Numbered from the stretch's first letter, positions 1 through 10,492 are shown. The stretch is 64,000 bases of DNA from Endozoicomonas sp. SESOKO1 (GCF_024606265.1 NZ_JAHHPP010000310.1:1-64000), one strand, 5' to 3'. A program made the numbers and translations. The notes: generated by a model not told the origin, from the letters alone.

Positions 1-86
1 CAACAACTTGCCAAGGCAGCGTAAAAAAGTGTCCGGAAAATCCTTGCCATATCAATATCTATTTTCGAAGCGTTTATTGGAAGCTT

Positions 87-1181
87 TTATGGTTTGTGAG
101 GCCGGGCAAGGTACTCAGTGGACTGCATCTCCTGCAGGCGACTGCGCGTTCTCTTGAACTCAAACGACAGCGTACCACTTACGTAGAGCGCTTCAAGTTG
201 GACTTCACTGGATAAAATCAGTTTTACGCCCCGGTCATAGAATTCGTCAATCAGGTTGATGAAGCGGCGAGCCTGATCATTCCGGTTGGCATCAAACCTG
301 GGGACTGCCTGAAGAATGATGGAATGGTACAGACGGGCGAGTTCAATATAGTCATTCTGGCTACGGGGGCCATCACACAGGTCGGTAAAGGTGAACCAGG
401 CCACATCCTTGCATAACTTCACGGTGTTAATGGGGCGCCCTGAAATTTCAATGCCCTGGCCCGACTCAATATGATCCGGGTCAGAAGCCAGCTCTGAAAA
501 TATCTGTTCCAGCTTTTCCCGACTGGTCTCATTAAGAGGCCAATAGTACGTTTCTGCTTTCTCCAGAAGGCGCAGGCGATAATCAATATTGCCATCAACA
601 TTCACCACCAGGGCGTGCTTCTTAATAAGGTCGATGGCCGGAAGGAAGCGGGTTCTTTGCAACCCATCCTTGTAGAGAAGGTCGGGGTCCACATTCGATG
701 TGGCGACCAGTGTAACGCCCCGCTGAAATAGTTGCTCCATCAGACCGGCGAGGATCATGGCGTCCGTGATGTCGGAAACAAAGAATTCATCAAAGCAGAT
801 GATCCTTGCTTCTTTGGAAAGCCGTTCAGCGACAATGGAAAGCGGGTTTTTCTGTCCTTCCAGTGTCTTAAGCTCGGCATGTACCCGTCGCATAAAGTGG
901 TGAAAGTGCAGTCGGAGCTTATCCTGAAAGGGCAGGCAATGATAAAAAGTGTCCATCAGCCAGGTTTTTCCCCGGCCAACGCCCCCCCAGAAATAGAGGC
1001 CACGCAGCGGCTCCCGGGGCTTGCCCAGCGCACCTTTGATTTTCGTGAGGAGCGACCCCCGGGGTGATTGAATCAGCCTTTCATAGAGGTTTTGCAAGTG
1101 TTTTACCACTTCAGCCTGGGCTGGATCCCTGCTGAAACCTTTTTGGCTGATATCCCTGTGATAACAATCTTGCGGGGTCAT
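87..1181 (-). CDS. zapE: Cell division protein ZapE (AFG1-like ATPase)
   Basis: A 364-residue P-loop ATPase of the AFG1/ZapE family, which in E. coli associates with the Z-ring during division under stress. The Walker A motif GGVGRGKTWLMD lies near residue 66 and the Walker B motif ICFDEFFVSD near residue 128. The C-terminal part has the family pattern RRFINLIDEFYDRGVKL. Length matches the family (about 360-375). The ATG at 1181 gives a standard N-terminus (TPQDCYHRDI), although no strong ribosome site is visible. It diverges from zapG, as is common in gammaproteobacteria. Family assignment is secure. Confidence 0.95.
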   Translation of the reverse strand: MTPQDCYHRDISQKGFSRDPAQAEVVKHLQNLYERLIQSPRGSLLTKIKGALGKPREPLRGLYFWGGVGRGKTWLMDTFYHCLPFQDKLRLHFHHFMRRVHAELKTLEGQKNPLSIVAERLSKEARIICFDEFFVSDITDAMILAGLMEQLFQRGVTLVATSNVDPDLLYKDGLQRTRFLPAIDLIKKHALVVNVDGNIDYRLRLLEKAETYYWPLNETSREKLEQIFSELASDPDHIESGQGIEISGRPINTVKLCKDVAWFTFTDLCDGPRSQNDYIELARLYHSIILQAVPRFDANRNDQARRFINLIDEFYDRGVKLILSSEVQLEALYVSGTLSFEFKRTRSRLQEMQSTEYLARPHKP

Positions 1182-1532
1182 AATAATCTACTGGTGGATA
1201 AAGGAACTCTGCTTATTGTTGTCATCATTTTGCTTTCATCGATGCCAGGGGCCAGGATTGTTTGTTGCGCTCCGTGAACGCTGCCAATGTAACTGGACTG
1301 CGAGCGGGTGGCAAGGCTTGGTGCTAACGGTATTGGTGAACCGTCCTTGCAGTCCGGTTCGGTCATTATAGGCCTTGTTCGCTGCAATATTCTGCTCGAA
1401 TCTGACTATTGCCTTTATGGACTAGGCCAACTTCAATGGAATCTATACAATCTACACAATAGGCAGGCGCCTAAGGACATGGCGTTGTGATTTAATGACA
1501 AGGGCGTGGGCCCCACTGAGTGAGGCGATACT
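1182..1532. other. zapE-zapG divergent intergenic region
   Basis: About 350 bases between two divergent genes. It should hold both promoters. I see no convincing small gene, RNA gene or strong inverted repeat. The short open frames present have no domain-like composition. Confidence 0.5.
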
Positions 1533-2018
1533 GTGGAAAACATGAACGTACTTTGGTTTGTCGGTAGTCTGGCGTTTCTGGCGGGGATTCTTTGTGGTGC
1601 GCTCGTTTACCATTTACTGTCCGGTGCAAAATCCCGAAGCGGCAGGCTTGAGAGCCAGCTGGATGAACTTCAGCAGGAATTCAAGGAATACCAGGCGCGT
1701 GTGGGTGATCACTTCACCACATCCGCTCACCTGATCAATAAACTGACCGATACCTACCGGGATGTCCATGAGCATCTGGCCAATGGTGCGGAAGATCTCT
1801 GCAAGGATGAAGAAGTCCGTAACCGGCTTGGCGACTCTCTGTTAAGCAGCAATGCGCTGCTGTCCGGGAAGATTCACAAGCGTCGTAATGAGCGTACGCC
1901 ACCCCTGGAGCAGCCCAAGGACTACGCGCCGAAATCCGGCCCCGATGAACAGGGAGCGTTGGCTGAAGAGTACGGTTACGGTGAGTCTGCGAAAGAAGCA
2001 ACGACAACTGATAAATAA
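1533..2018 (+). CDS. zapG: Z-ring associated protein ZapG (YhcB, DUF1043)
   Basis: A 161-residue inner-membrane protein of the YhcB/DUF1043 family, linked in E. coli to divisome and envelope coordination. One N-terminal membrane segment (about residues 5-28) is followed by a long charged coiled-coil. The family signature FTTSAHLINKLTDTYRDVHEHL sits near residues 61-82, and the C-terminus is a low-complexity acidic tail. The frame opens with GTG at 1533. An ATG three codons later (1542) is an equally good start. It is divergent from zapE and convergent with trxB. Confidence 0.92.
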   Translation: MENMNVLWFVGSLAFLAGILCGALVYHLLSGAKSRSGRLESQLDELQQEFKEYQARVGDHFTTSAHLINKLTDTYRDVHEHLANGAEDLCKDEEVRNRLGDSLLSSNALLSGKIHKRRNERTPPLEQPKDYAPKSGPDEQGALAEEYGYGESAKEATTTDK

Positions 2019-2026
2019 ACGGTATT

Positions 2027-2052
2027 ACAGGCTTCCCGGCGAAGGAGCCTGT
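2027..2052. terminator. Hairpin between convergent zapG and trxB
   Basis: Arms ACAGGCT (2027-2033) and AGCCTGT (2046-2052) are perfectly complementary, with a 12-base loop. They sit in the 46-base gap between the two stop codons. There is no clear T-run on either side, so it may be a weak bidirectional terminator or an mRNA end stabiliser. Confidence 0.5.
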
Positions 2053-2064
2053 AGGTCAGGCTAC

Positions 2065-3075
<1,011 letters not shown>

Positions 3076-3129
3076 TTAAGCCATGGCAATTGGCAAAAAT
3101 TATTGATCTTATTGTCTGTTCCTATCACG

Positions 3130-3168
3130 TAAGAGAAGAGCATAAGAGAAGAGCATAAGAGAAGAAAA
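3130..3168. repeat. 13-base purine-rich tandem repeat
   Basis: Two perfect copies of TAAGAGAAGAGCA (3130-3142, 3143-3155) and a third copy matching 11 of 13. They lie in the trxB-cysZ intergenic region about 95 bases before cysZ. Probably a slippage-prone microsatellite-like array; no function can be read from it. Confidence 0.85.
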
Positions 3169-3261
3169 CAAGAGAAATGGTTTTTGCTGGTGTAATATTC
3201 CTCTTTCAGGCAAACATTAAAATTGGCAAGCTTTTAAACTGGCAAACTTTAAAATAGAGTG

Positions 3262-3996
3262 ATGACACATAACAACCCAACATCAGGCCCCGGTTACTTT
3301 ATCCAGGGGCTGAAAATGATTTTACTGCCACAGCTGAGGTGGTTTGTTTTAATCCCACTGGTCATTAATATTCTGGTGTTTGGTGGGATTATTTATTGGG
3401 CATCGGAATATTTCTCACTGTGGATGGCACAACTCACTGGCTGGATGCCTGAGTGGTTGGCATTTCTGAAATATCTGCTGTGGCCGCTGTTTTTCCTGGC
3501 GCTGGCTGCCGTGATGTTTTTTACGTTTACCATTATTGGCAATTTTATTGCGGCCCCGTTTAATGCACTGCTGGCCGAAAAAGTTCAGCGAATGGAAGGC
3601 GCTGAACTGCCAGACCTTAAACTGTCTGACTGGCTGGCGATTGTGCCGAGAAGTATCGGCAGAGAGTTGCGCAAACTGCTTTATTACCTGCCCCGGGCAA
3701 TCGTGCTGCTGATACTGTCCTTTGTTCCGGTAGTAGGGTTTGTGTTGTGGTTTTTATTCAATGGCTGGATGATGGCAATCCAATACTGTGACTATGCAGC
3801 GGATAACCGGGGTGTATCTTTTCCTGAGATGTTATCACGATTGAAGCCGCAGCTGGCAAAGTCGTGGCCTTTTGGCGCGGTTGTTAATCTGGCCATGTTG
3901 ATACCATTGGTCAATTTGCTGATTATTCCTGCTGCTGTCGTTGGTGCATCCCTGTTGTGGGAACGGGAAATGGAGCAGCCGGTTAAAGCAGGGTAA
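3262..3996 (+). CDS. cysZ: Sulfate transporter CysZ (EI24 family)
   Basis: An inner-membrane protein of the CysZ/EI24 family, which mediates sulfate uptake for cysteine synthesis. Several hydrophobic segments are visible (about residues 28-48, 68-95, 140-165, 205-230). The family pattern GYFIQGLKMILLPQLR occurs at the N-terminus. Length (244) is close to E. coli CysZ (253). The frame begins with GTG at 3259, directly followed by the ATG at 3262, which I prefer. No cysteine-biosynthesis gene is adjacent. hinT follows after 33 bases, so the two may be cotranscribed. Confidence 0.9.
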   Translation: MTHNNPTSGPGYFIQGLKMILLPQLRWFVLIPLVINILVFGGIIYWASEYFSLWMAQLTGWMPEWLAFLKYLLWPLFFLALAAVMFFTFTIIGNFIAAPFNALLAEKVQRMEGAELPDLKLSDWLAIVPRSIGRELRKLLYYLPRAIVLLILSFVPVVGFVLWFLFNGWMMAIQYCDYAADNRGVSFPEMLSRLKPQLAKSWPFGAVVNLAMLIPLVNLLIIPAAVVGASLLWEREMEQPVKAG

Positions 3997-4029
3997 CTGG
4001 ATCTTTTTAACAGGCAAGGAGTGGGTTAA

Positions 4030-4371
4030 GTGAGTTGTCTTTTCTGTAAAATTGCTGAGGGAGATATTCCCGCAGATAAAGTCTTTGAAGATGATGAGGT
4101 GGTGGCGTTCAGGGATATTAACCCGGCGGCCCCAACTCATGTTCTGGTCATTCCCAAAAAGCATATTGCGACGATGAATGATGCCGCAGCAGAAGACCAG
4201 TCACTGCTTGGCAAGATGATGCTGGTGGCGAAAGACATCGCAGCCAAAGAAGGAGTGAGTGAGGATGGTTTTCGTTTTGCCTTGAATACCAACAGCCACG
4301 GCGGACAGTCGGTTTACCATATACACCTGCATTTACTGGCGGGCCGACAAATGCAGTGGCCGCCAGGCTGA
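4030..4371 (+). CDS. hinT: HIT-family purine nucleoside phosphoramidase HinT
   Basis: A 113-residue histidine-triad hydrolase that acts on nucleoside phosphoramidates such as aminoacyl-adenylate adducts. The triad is visible as HIHLHLLAG at residues 96-104. The N-terminus CLFCKIAEGDIPADKV is typical of HinT. The start is a GTG at 4030, preceded by GGAGTGGG at 4019-4026. The tail after the triad is short (RQMQWPPG), as in bacterial HinT. A long inverted repeat lies between it and convergent yhfA. Confidence 0.96.
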   Translation: MSCLFCKIAEGDIPADKVFEDDEVVAFRDINPAAPTHVLVIPKKHIATMNDAAAEDQSLLGKMMLVAKDIAAKEGVSEDGFRFALNTNSHGGQSVYHIHLHLLAGRQMQWPPG

Positions 4372-4412
4372 TTGTGAGCCGTTGGGTTTGTGAAAAGCAT
4401 TAAAAAGAAGGG

Positions 4413-4487
4413 AACCACAAAGGCTCAATATTTTTTCGGGCTGGCCTGATCCAGGTTCAGCAATCAAAAAAGGCTTCCTTTGTGGTT
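4413..4487. terminator. Long inverted repeat between convergent hinT and yhfA
   Basis: Perfect 11-base arms AACCACAAAGG (4413-4423) and CCTTTGTGGTT (4477-4487) enclose 53 bases. The right arm ends 9 bases before the yhfA stop. A-rich and T-rich stretches lie inside the loop. It probably works as a shared terminator for both genes. Confidence 0.55.
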
Positions 4488-4495
4488 TAAATCAT

Positions 4496-4909
4496 CTATT
4501 CGGTTTCGATAATCTGGTAGCTGTGGGTAATTTCAACACCGCCCTTGCCCAGCATATGGGCAACAGAACAGTATTTTTCGGCGGATAAGTTAACAGCACG
4601 CTCAACCTGGGATTCTTTGATATTGCTGCCTTTCACCACAAATCTCAGGTGTATTCTGGTAAAAACGGCGGGAATCGCATCAGCCCGTTCTGATTCAATA
4701 TCCACATGGCAGCTGGTTACATTCTGACGCGCTTTTGCGAGGATATTGACTACGTCAACCGAAGCGCATCCACCTAAACTCATTAACACCATTTCCATGG
4801 GGCCTGGTGCGCTTTTCTGGCTTTTATCGGCATCCATCACGATGGAATTGCCACTGGCGGTCAGTCCCAGAAAGCGCTGGTTATCAACCCACTTAACTTG
4901 TGCCTTCAT
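4496..4909 (-). CDS. yhfA: OsmC-family protein YhfA
   Basis: A 137-residue OsmC/Ohr-superfamily protein most like E. coli YhfA. The conserved blocks SAPGPMEMVLMSLGGCASVDVV (around residues 33-54) and LSAEKYCSVAHML (around residues 108-120) carry the two cysteines of the family's peroxidatic pair. YhfA itself has no settled physiological role; the superfamily reduces organic hydroperoxides. ATG start at 4909. Single-gene unit, convergent with hinT. Confidence 0.9.
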   Translation of the reverse strand: MKAQVKWVDNQRFLGLTASGNSIVMDADKSQKSAPGPMEMVLMSLGGCASVDVVNILAKARQNVTSCHVDIESERADAIPAVFTRIHLRFVVKGSNIKESQVERAVNLSAEKYCSVAHMLGKGGVEITHSYQIIETE

Positions 4910-5184
4910 TTGAAATTTCTTTCCTTTCTCTGAGGCCGTCTCTATTCAGGCGCAATTCTAAAGACTTTAACTAAAAACAGCTATTCAATCAGAAGGCAGT
5001 TTTCATAAAAAACTGTAGTATTGGATTGAATAGAAAAAATCTTTAATATAGCCAATGCCAATAATAAAAATGCTTGGCGACCTGCGTTGAGCTTAATCTG
5101 TGGCTCAGGCTTGAGTTTCGGGCGGCTTTCCGGCGAATGCTCTGTCAACTCAGGAATGAAAAACAACAATAAAGAGTGACTGAC

Positions 5185-6321
5185 ATGCTGAAATCATTCA
5201 ATAAAAAAATGGCTGTCTTTACTGCCGTATTAGCGGGTACAGCAGCACTGGGTAGTGCATCCATTGCGTCCGCAGCGGATAGCATCAAAATTGCCCTTGC
5301 AGGCCCGGTCACCGGACCGGTTGCCCAGTACGGAGATATGCAGTTCATTGGTGCCAAAATGGCCATTGAGCAGATTAACAAGGCGGGTGGTGTCAATGGC
5401 AAGGAACTGGAAGCGGTTGTCTATGATGACGCCTGTGATCCCAAGCAGGCCGTAGCGGTGGCCAATAAAATTGTAAACGACGATATTCGATTTGTTGTCG
5501 GTCATCTCTGTTCCTCATCTACTCAGCCAGCCTCTGATATTTATGAAGATGAAGGGGTTTTGATGATCACCGCCGCCTCAACCAGTCCGGACATCACTAC
5601 CCGTGGCTATGAGCTGATTTTCAGAACCATTGGTCTGGACAGTATGCAGGGACCAACGGCTGCCAGTTACATCATTAACGCAGTAAAGCCACAGAAAATG
5701 GCCGTGATTCACGATAAGCAGCAGTACGGTGAAGGCCTGGCCTCCAGTGTTCGTGATGAAGTTAAGAAAGCGGGAATTAACGTTGCCTTGTATGAAGGTG
5801 TGACTGCTGGCGATAAGGACTTCTCAGCCCTGATTGCCAAGCTCAAGAAAGAAGATGTTGACTTCGTCTATTACGGTGGTTACCACCCTGAGCTGGGCCT
5901 GATTTTGCGTCAGAGTGCTGAAAAAGGTCTGGACGTTAAGTTCATGGGGCCTGAAGGTGTTGGTAACAAGGATATTTCTGCCATTGCCGGTGCCGCTTCA
6001 GAAGGCCTGCTGGTGACTCTGCCCAAGAGCTTTGACCAGGATCCGGCCAATGCCAGGCTGGTTGAAGCATTCAAGGACAAAAGTGAAGATCCTTCCGGTC
6101 CATTTGTCTTCCCTGCTTACTCTGCAGTACAGGTCATGGCCGATGGTATGAAGCTGACTTCCAGTGAAGATCCTGAGAAAGTTGCCAGTAGCCTGCGTGC
6201 CAATAACTTCAAAACACCAACAGGTGATCTTGGCTTTGATGGCAAGGGTGATCTGAAGGACTTCAGCTTTGTTGTTTATCAGTGGCATGCTGATGGCAGC
6301 AAAACTGCCCTGACCAAGTGA
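5185..6321 (+). CDS. livJ: Branched-chain amino acid ABC transporter, periplasmic binding protein
   Basis: The periplasmic receptor of the Liv system for leucine, isoleucine and valine. A Sec signal peptide covers about the first 24 residues and ends at SIASA before ADSIKIA. The type I periplasmic fold has the signatures [18 protein letters not shown] and [19 protein letters not shown], both typical of LivJ/LivK/BraC. I use the ATG at 5185, which has AAAGAG eight bases upstream, rather than the GTG three codons earlier. A strong hairpin separates it from livH, so livJ mRNA is probably made in excess of the membrane components. Confidence 0.95.
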   Translation: MLKSFNKKMAVFTAVLAGTAALGSASIASAADSIKIALAGPVTGPVAQYGDMQFIGAKMAIEQINKAGGVNGKELEAVVYDDACDPKQAVAVANKIVNDDIRFVVGHLCSSSTQPASDIYEDEGVLMITAASTSPDITTRGYELIFRTIGLDSMQGPTAASYIINAVKPQKMAVIHDKQQYGEGLASSVRDEVKKAGINVALYEGVTAGDKDFSALIAKLKKEDVDFVYYGGYHPELGLILRQSAEKGLDVKFMGPEGVGNKDISAIAGAASEGLLVTLPKSFDQDPANARLVEAFKDKSEDPSGPFVFPAYSAVQVMADGMKLTSSEDPEKVASSLRANNFKTPTGDLGFDGKGDLKDFSFVVYQWHADGSKTALTK

Positions 6322-6332
6322 TCGGAACAGTG

Positions 6333-6347
6333 CCCTGCCTGGCAGGG
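6333..6347 (+). other. Short hairpin just after livJ
   Basis: CCCTGC and GCAGGG form a six-base stem with a three-base loop (CTG), starting 12 bases after the livJ stop. No T-run follows. It may protect the livJ mRNA 3' end ahead of the stronger hairpin at 6414-6473. Confidence 0.4.
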
Positions 6348-6413
6348 TATCAATAAAGGAAATACTGTGCGGTCAAATAACCAGACGGCAACAGTCTAAC
6401 AATATTAAAGCAG

Positions 6414-6473
6414 AAAAGGCCTGCAGGGAGTGCAGAACGCCATAAGCGTTATTGCAGCATGCAGGCCTTTTTT
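6414..6473 (+). terminator. Terminator/attenuator hairpin between livJ and livH
   Basis: Perfect 12-base arms AAAAGGCCTGCA (6414-6425) and TGCAGGCCTTTT (6460-6471) are followed by six T residues (6468-6473). An inner stem, TGCAGAACGC with GCGTTATTGCA, tightens the loop. This is a textbook Rho-independent terminator. Because livHMGF follow on the same strand, it must either be leaky or there is a second promoter inside the 164-base gap. Confidence 0.85.
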
Positions 6474-6485
6474 ATGGATTCGACC

Positions 6486-7412
6486 ATGCCTGAGTCAGCC
6501 TATTATTTTATCCAGCAATTGCTGAACGGCCTTACTGTCGGGAGCACCTATGCCCTGATAGCCATCGGTTACACGATGGTCTACGGCATCATTGGAATGA
6601 TCAACTTTGCCCACGGCGAGATATACATGATTGGCAGCTACGTTGCCTTTGCCGTGTTAGCCGGTCTTGCCCTGATGGGGGTTGATAGTATTGCCCTGAT
6701 GCTGGCCGCCGCTTTTATCATCAGCATTATTATTACCAGTACTTACGGCTTTGCCGTTGAGCGGGTGGCCTATCGACCGTTAAGAAACAGTAATCGACTG
6801 ATTGCCCTGATCTCGGCGATCGGTATGTCGATTTTCCTGCAGAATTATGTGCGCATCGCCCAGGGATCGAGAGATATTGCAATGCCCAGCCTGATTACCG
6901 GAGGCTGGACGTTTGGGCCCGCGGATGAGTTTAATGTAACTCTGTCGTACATGCAGGTGGTGATTTTCATTATTACGCTTATCACCATGACACTCCTGAC
7001 GATGTTTATTTCCAAATCAAGGATGGGGCGTGCTTGTCGTGCATGTGCAGAAGACCTGGGCATGACACGGCTTCTTGGTATCAATACAAATCAGGTTATC
7101 TCCCTGACCTTTATTATCGGTGCTGCACTGGCTGCAGTGGCCGGCGTTTTGCTGGGTCTCTATTACGGCGTTATTAACCCCTATATTGGTTTTTTGGCGG
7201 GTTTGAAAGCGTTTACCGCCGCTGTTCTTGGTGGCATTGGCAGTATTCCGGGCGCTGTATTGGGCGGCCTGATTCTTGGTGTTACCGAAGCGTTTACCGC
7301 AGGATATTTCAGTACCGAATATAAAGATGTCGTCGCCTTCAGTTTGCTGGTATTGATTCTGTTATTCCGACCCTCGGGTATTCTCGGCAAGCCGGAGGTA
7401 GAAAAGGTATGA
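6486..7412 (+). CDS. livH: Branched-chain amino acid ABC transporter permease LivH
   Basis: An integral membrane permease of the Liv/Bra importer. The sequence is strongly LivH-like ([67 protein letters not shown]). The reading frame is open from an ATG at 6459, but that codon lies inside the terminator hairpin. I therefore place the start at the ATG at 6486 ([15 protein letters not shown]), which aligns with E. coli LivH. Length 308 matches the family. It overlaps livM by four bases (ATGA). Confidence 0.95.
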   Translation: MPESAYYFIQQLLNGLTVGSTYALIAIGYTMVYGIIGMINFAHGEIYMIGSYVAFAVLAGLALMGVDSIALMLAAAFIISIIITSTYGFAVERVAYRPLRNSNRLIALISAIGMSIFLQNYVRIAQGSRDIAMPSLITGGWTFGPADEFNVTLSYMQVVIFIITLITMTLLTMFISKSRMGRACRACAEDLGMTRLLGINTNQVISLTFIIGAALAAVAGVLLGLYYGVINPYIGFLAGLKAFTAAVLGGIGSIPGAVLGGLILGVTEAFTAGYFSTEYKDVVAFSLLVLILLFRPSGILGKPEVEKV

Positions 7413-8743
7413 ATAAATCATCTACCACTCTGCGCTGGTTTCCTGCGTTCATGGCAACAGGAACACTGCTGTTAGTGGCCGTGTTAATGCTGGGCGTTCA
7501 GTTATCTACAGAGAATACGGAGCTGGTTGTTCACTTTGCTGCCAGTGAACGTTGGCACCTGATTCTTTTCGGGGCTGTTCTGGTTTTCCTGGTTCAATTA
7601 TTCCGGAATCCGATATCTGCTTTCTGGCAGAGGACAAAAAAACACAACCCACTACCGCAGGTTCAGCTGCCATCACTGAATGACAATAAGTCGCTGAAAC
7701 GGCTGCTGATCAGTTTTGCTGTGGCCGGGCTGATGGTCTGGCCTTTCTTTGTTTCCCGTGGTGCGGTGGACCTGGCAACACTGGCGCTTATTTATGTCAT
7801 GCTTGGCCTGGGTCTTAACGTGGTTGTTGGTCTGGCAGGTCTTCTGGACCTAGGTTATGTGGGCTTCTATGCCGTCGGGGCCTACAGCTATGCGCTGTTG
7901 AGCCAGTATTTTGGGCTCGATTTCTGGAGCTGCCTGTTGATTGGCGGTGTGATGGTGGCATTCTTCGGCTTTATCCTGGGGTTTCCGGTGTTAAGGCTGC
8001 GTGGGGACTACCTGGCCATTGTTACCCTGGGCTTTGGCGAGATTATCCGTATTTTGCTGAATAACTGGACCTCAATTACCGGAGGGCCAAACGGGATCAG
8101 CCAGATTCCAAAACCAACGCTGTTTGGCCTGGAGTTTTCCCGGCGCGCCAAAGAAGACGGCAATGTCCCGTTTCACGAGTTCTTTGGGATTGACTACAGC
8201 AGCGGCTATAAAGTGATTTTCCTTTATATCCTGGCCCTGCTTCTGGTGTTGTTAACGCTTTACATTATTAACCGCCTGTTGAGAATGCCCATCGGTCGGG
8301 CCTGGGAAGCGCTTCGGGAAGATGATATTGCCTGTCGCTCACTGGGTTTGAATCCAACAGCCATCAAACTGTCTGCTTTTACTATTGGTGCGGCGTTTGC
8401 CGGGTTTGCCGGCACCTTCTTTGCGGCCCGACAGGGTTTTATCAGTCCAGAGTCTTTTACCTTTATTGAGTCAGCCATCATCCTTGCGATCGTGGTTCTG
8501 GGAGGCATGGGGTCACAGATGGGGGTTATTCTTGCCGCCGTCATTATGACGGTACTGCCTGAATTTGCCCGGGAGTTTCAGGAGTACCGGATGTTGATGT
8601 TTGGACTGATGATGGTGTTGATGATGATGTGGCGCCCGGAAGGGTTGATGCCCATGAAGCGTCCATACCTGAAGCTGAAAAAGCATCAGTCGGATAAAGA
8701 TAATGCGTCTGTTAATCGTCAGCCCATCGCTGAAAGCGTTTAA
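7409..8743 (+). CDS. livM: Branched-chain amino acid ABC transporter permease LivM
   Basis: The second membrane permease of the Liv importer, 444 residues with about ten hydrophobic segments. Family blocks include [46 protein letters not shown] and [21 protein letters not shown]. An extra N-terminal region of about 110 residues with two or three membrane segments precedes the core, as in E. coli and Pseudomonas LivM/BraE. It starts inside the livH stop (ATGA overlap), so translation is probably coupled. Confidence 0.95.
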   Translation: MNKSSTTLRWFPAFMATGTLLLVAVLMLGVQLSTENTELVVHFAASERWHLILFGAVLVFLVQLFRNPISAFWQRTKKHNPLPQVQLPSLNDNKSLKRLLISFAVAGLMVWPFFVSRGAVDLATLALIYVMLGLGLNVVVGLAGLLDLGYVGFYAVGAYSYALLSQYFGLDFWSCLLIGGVMVAFFGFILGFPVLRLRGDYLAIVTLGFGEIIRILLNNWTSITGGPNGISQIPKPTLFGLEFSRRAKEDGNVPFHEFFGIDYSSGYKVIFLYILALLLVLLTLYIINRLLRMPIGRAWEALREDDIACRSLGLNPTAIKLSAFTIGAAFAGFAGTFFAARQGFISPESFTFIESAIILAIVVLGGMGSQMGVILAAVIMTVLPEFAREFQEYRMLMFGLMMVLMMMWRPEGLMPMKRPYLKLKKHQSDKDNASVNRQPIAESV

Positions 8744-8754
8744 GGAGTTATAAG

Positions 8755-9522
8755 ATGAGTCAGTGTTTGCTGGAAGCATCGGATCTCAGTATGCGCTTTG
8801 GTGGTCTGCTGGCCGTGGACCAGATGGCGCTCAAAGTTCGTAAAGGCGAAATTGTCTCCATAATTGGCCCGAATGGTGCCGGAAAAACGACAGTGTTTAA
8901 CTGTTTGACCGGCTTCTATAAGCCAACGGGTGGAAAGATTCTTTTTCAGGGCCAGGCGGTAGAAAAGCTGCCTGGCTTTAAAATTGCCCGCTTGGGGGTG
9001 GTGCGAACTTTTCAGAATGTGCGGTTGTTTAAAGCCATGACGGTTCTGGAAAATCTGCTGGTGGCTCAGCACCGTCATTTGAACACCGGGTTGTTGGCCG
9101 GGCTGTTTAAAACGCCTTCGTTTCGCAAGAGTGAAGCAAAAGCGATGGAGCGGGCTGCTTACTGGCTGAATAAAGTTGGCCTGACTGAGTTTGCCAATCG
9201 TGAAGCCGGAAACCTGGCCTACGGTCAGCAGCGGCGACTGGAAATTGCCCGCTGTATGGTCACCGACCCGCAGCTGTTGATGCTGGATGAGCCCGCTGCC
9301 GGACTGAACCCAAATGAAACCCGGGAGCTGGATGAGTTGATTTCAGATCTCAGGAAAAATCATGGTGTATCAGTACTGCTTATTGAGCACGATATGAAAC
9401 TGGTGATGGAAATCTCGGACCGGATCTACGTTATTAACCAGGGGAGGCCCCTGGCATCCGGAACACCGGAAGCGGTGCGTAACCATCCTGAAGTGATCAA
9501 GGCTTATTTAGGGGAATCCTGA
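8755..9522 (+). CDS. livG: Branched-chain amino acid ABC transporter ATP-binding protein LivG
   Basis: A cytoplasmic ATPase subunit, 255 residues. Walker A is GPNGAGKTT (around residue 40), the signature motif reads LAYGQQRRLEIARCM, and Walker B is LLMLDEPAAGLNPNE. The switch histidine is in LLIEHDMKLVME. The insert typical of LivG, with VRTFQNVRLF, is present. A ribosome site (AAGGAGTTATAAG) precedes the ATG. It follows livM by 11 bases and precedes livF by 2 bases. Confidence 0.96.
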   Translation: MSQCLLEASDLSMRFGGLLAVDQMALKVRKGEIVSIIGPNGAGKTTVFNCLTGFYKPTGGKILFQGQAVEKLPGFKIARLGVVRTFQNVRLFKAMTVLENLLVAQHRHLNTGLLAGLFKTPSFRKSEAKAMERAAYWLNKVGLTEFANREAGNLAYGQQRRLEIARCMVTDPQLLMLDEPAAGLNPNETRELDELISDLRKNHGVSVLLIEHDMKLVMEISDRIYVINQGRPLASGTPEAVRNHPEVIKAYLGES

Positions 9523-9524
9523 GT

Positions 9525-10244
9525 ATGAATAACGACAAACCACTGCTAAGCCTTGAGCATGTCTCCACCTTTTATGGTCAGATTCAGGCGCTGGATGATG
9601 TGAGTGTGGAGATCCGAACTGGTGAAATTGTAACGTTAATTGGTGCCAATGGTGCGGGAAAGACCTCTCTGCTGATGACACTGTGTGGTGATCCACGGGC
9701 AAGCAGTGGGCAGATCTTTTACGGCGGGCGGGAAATTACCCGGGAAGATACGGCGGATATCATGCGCTCCGGTATTGCCCTGGTGCCGGAAGGTCGACGA
9801 GTCTTCTCCCGGCTTACCGTGGAAGAGAATCTCAGTATGGGGGGCTTTTTCACGGATGAGCAGGATTATCGACAGATTTATAAACACGTTCTTGAGCTGT
9901 TTCCACGTCTTGAGGAGCGCCTGCACCAGCGGGCAGGAACCATGTCCGGAGGGGAGCAGCAGATGCTGGCCATCGCGAGGGCACTGATGAGTAAGCCCAG
10001 GCTATTACTGCTGGATGAGCCTTCACTGGGTCTGGCTCCCATCGTGATTCAGCAGATTTTTGACATTATCGCAAAGCTCAGGAATAAAGGGATGACGATC
10101 TTTCTGGTGGAGCAAAATGCCAACCAGGCACTTAAACTGGCAGATCGAGGCTATGTTCTTGAAAATGGGAAGATTGTACTCCATGACTCCGGACAGGCTC
10201 TGTTAGTGAATGAGTCTGTTCAGGAGGCTTATCTCGGAGGTTGA
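9525..10244 (+). CDS. livF: Branched-chain amino acid ABC transporter ATP-binding protein LivF
   Basis: The second ATPase subunit of the Liv importer, 239 residues. Walker A is GANGAGKTS, the ABC signature is MSGGEQQMLAIARALM, Walker B is LLLLDEPSLGLAP and the switch region is IFLVEQNANQAL. The block VPEGRRVFSRLTVEENL is diagnostic of LivF/UrtE-type subunits. Last gene of the operon; no strong terminator is visible directly after it. Confidence 0.96.
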   Translation: MNNDKPLLSLEHVSTFYGQIQALDDVSVEIRTGEIVTLIGANGAGKTSLLMTLCGDPRASSGQIFYGGREITREDTADIMRSGIALVPEGRRVFSRLTVEENLSMGGFFTDEQDYRQIYKHVLELFPRLEERLHQRAGTMSGGEQQMLAIARALMSKPRLLLLDEPSLGLAPIVIQQIFDIIAKLRNKGMTIFLVEQNANQALKLADRGYVLENGKIVLHDSGQALLVNESVQEAYLGG

Positions 10245-10380
10245 TCGAGGTATTTTTTTCCGGATTTTTAAAGGGTTAACAAATTGTTTTTTATTTATTT
10301 CTTTGAAATCAACCAATAACTGGCCAAGCCCTTAGTACTATACTTTTGTGTAACTAAAAGAGCAGTACAGGAAGTACATT

Positions 10381-10488
10381 ATGAAACCTGAATACGATAA
10401 GTTGACCACTCCGGAAGTAGTGATGTTAGCAAGCTCACTGAGTGTTTTGGCAGGTTCACTGGTTACCCTTGGAGTACTGATTCAATAG
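10381..10488 (+). CDS. Possible 35-residue small membrane protein
   Basis: A short frame from ATG at 10381 to TAG at 10486-10488. A good ribosome site (CAGGAAG, 10368-10374) lies six bases upstream. The peptide begins with a polar stretch (MKPEYDKLTTPEV), followed by one hydrophobic segment of about 20 residues (MLASSLSVLAGSLVTLGVLI). I do not recognise a family. It lies 136 bases after livF on the same strand and may be its own unit. The ribosome site and the polar-then-hydrophobic layout favour a real gene, but short frames arise by chance. Confidence 0.5.
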   Translation: MKPEYDKLTTPEVVMLASSLSVLAGSLVTLGVLIQ

Positions 10489-10492
10489 TCAT

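Noticed and set aside
1-24. In-frame codons ending in TAA (QQLAKAA) at the very start, possibly the 3' end of a gene
   Set aside because: Seven residues are too few to support a gene; the upstream sequence is outside the window.
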